DNA of 58,788 bases, from assembly GCA_947502585.1 (NCBI GenBank), contig CANNAV010000009.1:1-58788 (forward strand), in the 5' to 3' direction. A program made the position numbers and the translations under genes. Positions 52,945 through 58,788 of this stretch are shown here, in pieces. How positions within the stretch are numbered: position 1 is the first letter of the stretch; the number at the start of each line of letters is the position of its first letter. The stretch is from an uncultured Pseudovibrio sp. Lineage in GTDB: Bacteria; Pseudomonadota; Alphaproteobacteria; Rhizobiales; Stappiaceae. A model generated the notes under the pieces. It was not told the DNA's origin. It saw only the letters and a program-made list of their open reading frames with translations, and searched no databases.

Positions 52945-54333
52945 ATGTTCTGGACTTACGCTGCCCTTCTTCTGCTGGTCTTCGTAACCGCTAATGTCTA
53001 TGGGCGTTTCCGGGCTATGCAGGTTGCCGGTAATCAGCTCTCTGCATTGCACTCCCGTCCAGGCTACTATGGCGGATACCTGGCCATTCTGGCTGCTCTT
53101 CCAGCATTTACCCTTTTGATTGCATGGGAAATCGTTGAGCCGCGCTTGCTTGATACAATGGTCATCAGTGCAAAGGCCGAGATTGTTGCAGGACTTTCCA
53201 AAGCAGAACTTCAGGCATTTTTGCGGGATGCCCGCGCCATCGCATTCGGCGGCATTGTGGCCTTTTCTGATGCTGGTAAAGAGCAGGCGGCAGAGGTGTT
53301 CAGCTCGCTTGGGCAAACGTCCCTTTTTCTGAAAACAACACTGATCCTCGCTTTGGTTGCCGGTGGTATGTGGTACGGTAATCGCACCATCGCACCGGCG
53401 ATGCGAGCCCGTCACTTTGTAGAGCGCACCGTTATGGCACTGCTGATCCTGTGCTCCGCTGTCGCGATCTTCACCACCATTGGCATCGTTCTCTCGCTTG
53501 TCTTCGAAAGCCTGATGTTCTTCCGCCAGATCCCGGTTCTGGATTTCGTCTTGGGAACCCACTGGAGCCCGCAAAGCGCCTTTGAAGGAGCCGGGGCTGA
53601 ACAAGGAGAAGCCAATACTGAAATCTTTGGTGCAATCCCGCTTCTGGTCGGCACCATGCTGATCACAGCAATTGCTATCCTCGTGGCAGCCCCCGTTGGC
53701 CTGCTCTCCGCAATTTACCTCTCCGATTATGCAAGCACGCCAGTCCGCGCCATAGCAAAGCCTGTCCTGGAAATTCTGGCAGGTATCCCGACAGTGGTCT
53801 ACGGTTTCTTCGCTGCTTTGACTGTGGCACCTTTTATCCGCGGTTGGGGGGAAAGCTTGGGCCTGTCAGTCAGCTCTGAATCGGCACTGGCCGCTGGCCT
53901 TGTCATGGGCATCATGATTATTCCATTCGTCTCCTCCCTGTCTGACGACGTGATCAACGCGGTGCCACAATCGCTGCGTGACGGCTCCGCCGGTCTGGGC
54001 GCAACCAGGTCGGAAACAATTCGCCGGGTTGTGCTGCCAGCCGCTCTCCCAGGAATCGTATCCGCTCTGATCCTCGCCATCTCCCGCGCCATTGGCGAAA
54101 CCATGATCGTGGTGATGGCAGCTGGTCTTGCCGCCAATATGACGGTGAATCCGCTGGAAGCTGTAACAACCGTGACCGTGCAAATCGTCACCTTGCTGGT
54201 TGGTGACCAGGAGTTCGACAGCGCGAAAACACTCGCGGCATTTGCGCTCGGTCTTCTCCTCTTCTGCATCACACTTGCTCTGAACATCTTCGCTCTGCGC
54301 GTCGTGAAGAAATATAGGGAACAGTATGATTGA
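52945..54333 (+). CDS. pstC: Phosphate ABC transporter permease
   Basis: Membrane component of the Pst importer. An N-terminal extension (about 1-150) with two or three hydrophobic segments and a helical, polar part (IVAGLSKAELQAFLRDARAIA) is characteristic of alphaproteobacterial PstC. The permease core (about 200-455) has the EAA-type loop GSAGLGATRSETIRRVVLPAALPG and LAISRAIGETMIVVMAAG. ATG 52945 (MFWTYAALLLL) is preferred; the frame is open from 52855. About 462 residues. Confidence 0.92.
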   Translation: MFWTYAALLLLVFVTANVYGRFRAMQVAGNQLSALHSRPGYYGGYLAILAALPAFTLLIAWEIVEPRLLDTMVISAKAEIVAGLSKAELQAFLRDARAIAFGGIVAFSDAGKEQAAEVFSSLGQTSLFLKTTLILALVAGGMWYGNRTIAPAMRARHFVERTVMALLILCSAVAIFTTIGIVLSLVFESLMFFRQIPVLDFVLGTHWSPQSAFEGAGAEQGEANTEIFGAIPLLVGTMLITAIAILVAAPVGLLSAIYLSDYASTPVRAIAKPVLEILAGIPTVVYGFFAALTVAPFIRGWGESLGLSVSSESALAAGLVMGIMIIPFVSSLSDDVINAVPQSLRDGSAGLGATRSETIRRVVLPAALPGIVSALILAISRAIGETMIVVMAAGLAANMTVNPLEAVTTVTVQIVTLLVGDQEFDSAKTLAAFALGLLLFCITLALNIFALRVVKKYREQYD

Positions 54334-56176
54334 TATCGCTCAGGACACCGCCGGTTCCGCCATTGGCGGGCGTGTCAAAGGCATTATTCCTTCCGGTGTC
54401 CATACGACAAACGAAGCTCGCAAGCGCCTGAAAAAGCGCTACAGCATGGAAGCGCGTTTCAAAGCCTATGGCATAGGTGCCATCGCACTGGCCGCAACCT
54501 TTCTGGTCCTGCTGCTCTACACAATTGTTGGTTCAGGACTGCCAGCCTTCACATACAACTACGTGAACGTGCCGCTTGACCTGAGTGCGGATAAGGTTGA
54601 CCCGGCCAATCCGTCAGGCGCAAGCTACAACAAGATCATTCGGGATGGATTGAAGGCAGAACTTCCCTTCGCCTCCGACCGTAAAAACCGCCGTGTGCTC
54701 TATTCGCTGGTGTCCTCGGGTGCCAATATCACTCTGGAAAAGCAGGTAGCGGGCGATCCGTCCATGCTGGGGGATACAGGCCCGGTCGCAATCCCGCTCT
54801 CTGACTTCGCTGATCTTTATGTCAAAGGACTCATCACGAAGAAAACCGGGATAGCGACCTCAGGCGCAGCGACGGTGTCCGGGACTGAAGGTCAGGTGAC
54901 TGTCACCGCAGAAAAGCCGGAGTTTGCAGCAATCCTCGCCTCTCTCAAAACGTACTACGAGAATGAGACTGAGCTTCTTGCTGGTAAAATCGAAGCCCGC
55001 GGTCGTTCAAAAGTCAGCGTGAATGGAAAGATTGCGAGCCTTGAGGCCCGCCTTGCCAATGAAACAGATCCTCTGGTCGCACAGCGTCTGGCCTCTGAAG
55101 TTGAGGTTAACAAAGCGGCTCTGGTAAAGATCATGAGCGCTCTGGAAAAACAGAAAGCAGATCTTGTCACTGTGCAAGACCACCTTGCCAGCATCGGCAC
55201 GGGTGGAACGCTCAACGCCAATATACCAAGCTTCTTCATCGAGGTGAATGGCGGAACCATAAAAGCAGAGAAGGTGACACCAACCAGCGTCAGCGGAACA
55301 GCCTTTGTTCCGCTGTCCACGGATGCCGCCGTACCTGCCGGACAGTGGAGCATTGAAGAGCTGGAGACACCGGAATCTTTTCGTAAATTCTCAGATAAAG
55401 AGATTGCCTACACTGACTATCTGGTTTCCAAAGGCATGGTTAGAAACGAGTGGAACTCCATCTTCTTCAGCTCCGGTGCAAGCCGTGAACCGGAGATGGC
55501 AGGCATTTGGGGGGCAGCTGTCGGGTCTTTCTGGACCATGCTCGTCACGCTCTCCCTGTCGTTCCCAATTGGTGTTTCCGCAGCGATCTATCTGGAAGAA
55601 TTTGCACCAAAGAACCGCTGGACACAGCTCATTGAGGTGAACATCAACAACCTTGCAGCGGTGCCGTCCATCGTATTCGGTCTGCTCGGTCTGGCTGTGT
55701 TCCTCAACATTTTTGGATTGCCACGTTCAGCGCCGCTCGTCGGCGGTATGGTGCTGGCTCTCATGACCCTGCCAACTATTATTATCGCCTCGCGTGCAGC
55801 ACTTCAGGCCGTGCCGCCAAGCATCCGGGAGGCAGCGCTCGGCGTCGGGGCGTCCCGTTTGCAGGCCGTGTTCCATCATGTGCTGCCAATGGCAATGCCG
55901 GGCATCCTTACCGGAACCATCATCGGTATGGCACAGGCACTGGGTGAAACTGCACCACTTCTCATGATCGGCATGGTGGCCTTCATCGTAGACATCCCGG
56001 CAAGCCCGGTTGATCCCTCTACCGTGCTGCCTGTCCAGATCTTTATGTGGGCTGATTTCCCGGAAGCTGCCTTTCGGCAGAAAACGTCTGCCGCTATCAT
56101 GGTGCTGCTCGGCTTTCTGATCTCCATGAATGCAGTCGCAATCGTCCTTCGTAAACGTTTTGAGCGCCGCTGGTGA
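54326..56176 (+). CDS. pstA: Phosphate ABC transporter permease, unusually long
   Basis: Overlaps pstC by eight nt. After a 45-residue cytoplasmic leader and one helix comes a large periplasmic domain (about 75-385) starting with the DUF3333-type region. It includes a coiled stretch ([37 protein letters not shown]). The permease core (about 390-610) is normal, with [25 protein letters not shown] and [14 protein letters not shown]. Relatives with DUF3333 are commonly about 430 residues; this has 616. Confidence 0.92.
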   Translation: MIDIAQDTAGSAIGGRVKGIIPSGVHTTNEARKRLKKRYSMEARFKAYGIGAIALAATFLVLLLYTIVGSGLPAFTYNYVNVPLDLSADKVDPANPSGASYNKIIRDGLKAELPFASDRKNRRVLYSLVSSGANITLEKQVAGDPSMLGDTGPVAIPLSDFADLYVKGLITKKTGIATSGAATVSGTEGQVTVTAEKPEFAAILASLKTYYENETELLAGKIEARGRSKVSVNGKIASLEARLANETDPLVAQRLASEVEVNKAALVKIMSALEKQKADLVTVQDHLASIGTGGTLNANIPSFFIEVNGGTIKAEKVTPTSVSGTAFVPLSTDAAVPAGQWSIEELETPESFRKFSDKEIAYTDYLVSKGMVRNEWNSIFFSSGASREPEMAGIWGAAVGSFWTMLVTLSLSFPIGVSAAIYLEEFAPKNRWTQLIEVNINNLAAVPSIVFGLLGLAVFLNIFGLPRSAPLVGGMVLALMTLPTIIIASRAALQAVPPSIREAALGVGASRLQAVFHHVLPMAMPGILTGTIIGMAQALGETAPLLMIGMVAFIVDIPASPVDPSTVLPVQIFMWADFPEAAFRQKTSAAIMVLLGFLISMNAVAIVLRKRFERRW

Positions 56177-56192
56177 TTTGGAAGGCAAGATC

Positions 56193-57032
56193 ATGGCATT
56201 GGAAATGACCACAGATACTGAGAGTGCAATGAATACAATGATCAGCGCCCGTCCAGCCGTTTCAGCTGAAGGCGAAACACTTAAAATGCGTGGACGTAAC
56301 GTAAAAGTGTTTTATGGCGACAAACAGGCCCTTCATGGTGTGGATCTGGATATCCGTAAAAATCAGGTGACGTCGCTGATTGGCCCGTCAGGTTGCGGAA
56401 AATCCACCTTTTTGCGCTGCCTGAACCGCATGAACGACACCATTGATATTTGCCGCGTGCAAGGTGACATCCTTCTCGACAACGACGATGTTTACGATCC
56501 GCATATTGATGTGGTGGAGCTGCGGGCTCGTGTGGGTATGGTGTTCCAGAAGCCGAACCCGTTCCCCAAGTCCATCTTCGAGAACGTGGCTTATGGCCCA
56601 CGCATCCACGGTCTGGCACAGGGCAAGGCCGATCTGGAAAACATCGTCGCCAGTTCTCTGCAGCGTGCCGGTCTGTTTGAGGAAGTCAAAGACCGTCTGG
56701 ATGAGCCGGGTACAGGCCTTTCCGGTGGTCAGCAACAGCGCTTGTGTATCGCCCGCGCGATTGCTGTGTCTCCGGAAGTAATCCTCATGGATGAGCCCTG
56801 TTCCGCGCTTGACCCGATTGCCACCGCGAGAGTGGAAGAGCTGATGGATGAGTTGCGACAGAACTACACCATCGTCATCGTGACGCACTCCATGCAGCAG
56901 GCCGCCCGTGTTTCTCAGCGCACCGCGTTCTTCCATCTGGGCAATCTGGTGGAGGAGGGGTTGACCAATGACATCTTCACCAACCCCAATGACCAGCGCA
57001 CGCAGGATTACATCACCGGCCGTTTCGGTTAA
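56193..57032 (+). CDS. pstB: Phosphate ABC transporter ATP-binding protein
   Basis: ATPase of the Pst importer. Walker [37 protein letters not shown] (the PstB-specific Q-loop block), signature [15 protein letters not shown], Walker [17 protein letters not shown] and H-switch [15 protein letters not shown] 56193 after AAGG is preferred over the frame start at 56130, which lies within pstA. Confidence 0.95.
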   Translation: MALEMTTDTESAMNTMISARPAVSAEGETLKMRGRNVKVFYGDKQALHGVDLDIRKNQVTSLIGPSGCGKSTFLRCLNRMNDTIDICRVQGDILLDNDDVYDPHIDVVELRARVGMVFQKPNPFPKSIFENVAYGPRIHGLAQGKADLENIVASSLQRAGLFEEVKDRLDEPGTGLSGGQQQRLCIARAIAVSPEVILMDEPCSALDPIATARVEELMDELRQNYTIVIVTHSMQQAARVSQRTAFFHLGNLVEEGLTNDIFTNPNDQRTQDYITGRFG

Positions 57033-57068
57033 GAATAGAAATACATGGTGTCTTAAGGAGACCATCCT

Positions 57069-57782
57069 ATGAAAGACCATATCGTCTCTTCCTTCAATGA
57101 AGAGCTTAAAGAACTGGCCGGACGTGTCGTTGAAATGGGCGGGCTGGCAGAAACCCTCGTTCATGATGCTGTCACCGCGCTGCTGCGACAGGACCGCGAG
57201 CTGGCAACACGCACCATCGCCGCAGATCAGCGTCTGGACAACATGCAGGCCGAGCTGGAAGAGTTGTGCATCTCCGTGATTGCACGCCGCCAGCCAATGG
57301 CAAGCGACCTGCGTCACATCATCGCCGCCATGCGCATCTCCAACGATCTGGAACGCGTCGGCGACATGGCAAAAAACATCGGCAAGCGGACACTGGCGAT
57401 AGAGAGCGAGTTCAACAACAAGCAGCTCGCTGTTGGTGTTGAACATATGTCCGATCTGGCGCTGGAACAGCTCAAAGCTATTTTGGATGCATACACCTCC
57501 GGTGACCTTGAAGTGGTCCAGCGCGTACACCTGCGTGATGACGAGGTGGATGCTCTGTACACAAGCCTGTTCCGCCAGCTGCTTACTTACATGATGGAGG
57601 ACCCGCGCTCCATCACCATGTGCGCCCATCTGCTGTTCTGTGCCAAGAACATAGAACGCATCGGCGATCACGCAACAAACATTGCGGAAAACATCTACTA
57701 CATGATCTCAGGAAGCCATCTTCCTGGAGATCGCCCAAAGACTGACGAACTGGAAGCAAACAACGCTGTGCAGAGCGTATAA
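57069..57782 (+). CDS. phoU: Phosphate transport system regulator PhoU
   Basis: Two tandem three-helix-bundle PhoU domains in 237 residues. Each has the metal-binding E/DxxxD repeat: LDNMQAELEELCI and DDEVDALYTSLFRQLL, and both show the R-I-x-x-D-L-E-R-x-G-D and N-I-E-R-I-G-D-H-A-T-N-I-A patterns. It links Pst transport to PhoR inhibition. It is 36 nt after pstB, with AAGGAG before the ATG. Confidence 0.94.
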   Translation: MKDHIVSSFNEELKELAGRVVEMGGLAETLVHDAVTALLRQDRELATRTIAADQRLDNMQAELEELCISVIARRQPMASDLRHIIAAMRISNDLERVGDMAKNIGKRTLAIESEFNNKQLAVGVEHMSDLALEQLKAILDAYTSGDLEVVQRVHLRDDEVDALYTSLFRQLLTYMMEDPRSITMCAHLLFCAKNIERIGDHATNIAENIYYMISGSHLPGDRPKTDELEANNAVQSV

Positions 57783-57854
57783 TGAACTATTGCCACAAAG
57801 CTTTGAACACGTGAAATCGCGTGATAAGTTAAGGTGCAAAGAAAGCACTTGAGT

Positions 57855-58550
57855 ATGCCCAGGATACTGATTGTAGAAGACGAAGAGCCACTTAGCCTGC
57901 TGCTGCGCTATAACCTTGAAGCAGAAGGCTACACTGTTGACGTATGTGCAAGAGGAGATGAGGCAGAACTCCTGCTGCAGGAAAACCAGCCGGACCTGCT
58001 CTTGCTGGACTGGATGCTTCCTGGCCTCTCCGGCATAGAGCTCTGTCGCCGCCTGCGGGCGCGTTCGGAAACAGAGCGCATGCCGATTATCATGCTTACA
58101 GCGCGCGGTGAAGAATCTGAGCGCATTCGCGGTCTGGCAACCGGAGCGGACGATTACGTCGTCAAACCGTTCTCCGTTCCGGAGCTTATGGCCCGCGTTC
58201 GTGCGATCTTCCGCCGTGCATTGCCGGAAGTGATCTCCACGATGCTCAAATCCGGTGATATCGAGCTCGACCGCGAAACCCACCGCGTCCGCAGAACAGG
58301 CCGCGAAATCCACCTCGGCCCGACTGAATACCGCCTGCTGGAGTTCCTTATGAGCGCACCGGGCCGTGTCTATTCCCGTGAGCAGCTGCTGGATGGTGTC
58401 TGGGGACATGATGTGTATGTGGACGAACGCACCGTGGATGTGCATGTAGGCCGCCTGCGCAAGGCCATGAACAAAGGCCGTATGAAAGACCCCATCCGCA
58501 CCGTCCGCGGTGCCGGTTACGCTTTCAACGATCAGTTCGCTGTTGGGTAA
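57855..58550 (+). CDS. phoB: Phosphate-regulon response regulator
   Basis: OmpR-type response regulator. The receiver domain (1-120) starts MPRILIVEDEEPL with the acidic pocket, the phospho-Asp is in LLLDWMLPGLSG, and the conserved Lys in DDYVVKPFS. The C-terminal winged helix (about 130-230) has LGPTEYRLLEFLM, VDERTVDVHVGRLRKAM and IRTVRGAGYAF. ATG 57855 is preferred over a start at 57834. Last gene of the pho-pst cluster. Confidence 0.95.
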   Translation: MPRILIVEDEEPLSLLLRYNLEAEGYTVDVCARGDEAELLLQENQPDLLLLDWMLPGLSGIELCRRLRARSETERMPIIMLTARGEESERIRGLATGADDYVVKPFSVPELMARVRAIFRRALPEVISTMLKSGDIELDRETHRVRRTGREIHLGPTEYRLLEFLMSAPGRVYSREQLLDGVWGHDVYVDERTVDVHVGRLRKAMNKGRMKDPIRTVRGAGYAFNDQFAVG

Positions 58551-58572
58551 CGCAACCCCTCACAGAGACCTC

Positions 58573-58600
58573 AAAGCCGCCTACGGGCGGTTTTTGTTTT
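58573..58600 (+). terminator. Terminator of the pho-pst cluster
   Basis: AAAGCCGCC and GGCGGTTTTT form a stem around TACG (one G-T pair), followed by GTTTT. It begins 22 nt after the phoB stop. Confidence 0.85.
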
Positions 58601-58788
58601 CAGGTCGTTACAACCGAAGTAGCTTGAAGAGCTATGGGTGGGCGGTGATGCAGGTGCCTCGTACCTCCGGCTAAGTACATATTCTCACTACACCGACTTT
58701 GGAGCATAGACGATTGTGTCCCTATAGTGCTGTAAATTATCTGATTTAGAAATTGAGATAGCCATCGTGGCATTTCTCTTTAGGTTTG
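58601..58788. other. Gene-free right edge
   Basis: 188 nt after the phoB terminator. No gene, RNA or repeat is recognised; a small palindrome near 58650 (GGTGCCTCGTACCTCC) is unremarkable. Confidence 0.4.

Noticed and set aside
56388..57671. 427-codon minus-strand open frame across pstB and phoU
   Set aside because: It spans two well-defined genes and their intergenic gap on the opposite strand; a shadow produced by codon bias.
1..58788. CRISPR array, tRNA or rRNA genes, prophage or defence island
   Set aside because: No regular spaced repeats, no T-loop-like GTTCGA-type cloverleaf, and no phage, toxin-antitoxin or nuclease cluster was found on reading both strands.

Overview
The window reads as chromosome of a marine alphaproteobacterium of the Hyphomicrobiales, most like Pseudovibrio or another Stappiaceae member. 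This is inferred from gene content (RibBX-type ribB, TIGR02301 protein, RT0821/Lpp0805 lipoprotein, xseB-dxs-tlyA-rumA order, phoR-pstSCAB-phoU-phoB order), roughly 50% GC, and two families of short intergenic repeats. No species assignment can be proved from the sequence alone. No rRNA, tRNA or CRISPR array was seen.

Layout. 0-6 kb: the start of an IS256-type transposase at the left edge, a LysE exporter, small conserved proteins, a frameshifted Nudix gene, an SRAP (YedK/HMCES) protein, a decayed SDR gene and an FAD-linked oxidase. 6-13 kb: core metabolism, with fabI, a histidine phosphatase, a second unrelated enoyl-ACP reductase-like gene (FabMG type), aroC and ribB, the last carrying an in-frame N-terminal helix-turn-helix segment. 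13-17 kb: small conserved genes, a methyltransferase, rumA-type RNA methyltransferase and a decayed chemotaxis-receptor tail. 17-26 kb: tlyA, a copper-delivery block (SCO, PCu(A)C, DUF2946-like), an MFS transporter, dxs, xseB, a histone-deacetylase-family gene and the threonylcarbamoyl-AMP synthase gene. A structured, terminator-ended intergenic locus lies between dxs and xseB. 27-31 kb: an acyl-CoA dehydrogenase, enoyl-CoA hydratase and SDR operon for acyl-CoA breakdown. 31-39 kb: DnaJ-like chaperone, lipoprotein, pdxH, HAD phosphatase, DUF1499 membrane protein, PatB-type C-S lyase and an MBL hydrolase.

39-48 kb holds two complete ABC importers: a TroABCD/MntABCD-type metal importer, and a polyamine-type importer whose first permease carries an unusual periplasmic insertion with three NPFG repeats. 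48-50 kb: a decayed SRPBCC gene, an uncharacterised 238-residue protein and a TPR protein. 50-58.6 kb: the complete phosphate regulon core, phoR-pstS-pstC-pstA-pstB-phoU-phoB, with a Pho box before pstS and a terminator after phoB.

Two themes stand out. Several spaces between genes hold recognisable dead genes (Nudix, SDR, MCP, SRPBCC), so this genome is losing genes here. Several intact proteins have unexpected architecture (HTH-RibBX, PotB-like with NPFG repeats, an unusually long PstA). I found no defence system, prophage, secretion system or biosynthetic cluster. The best candidates for something undescribed are the HTH-RibBX gene with its internal start, the structured locus at 23.4-23.5 kb, and the NPFG-repeat permease.
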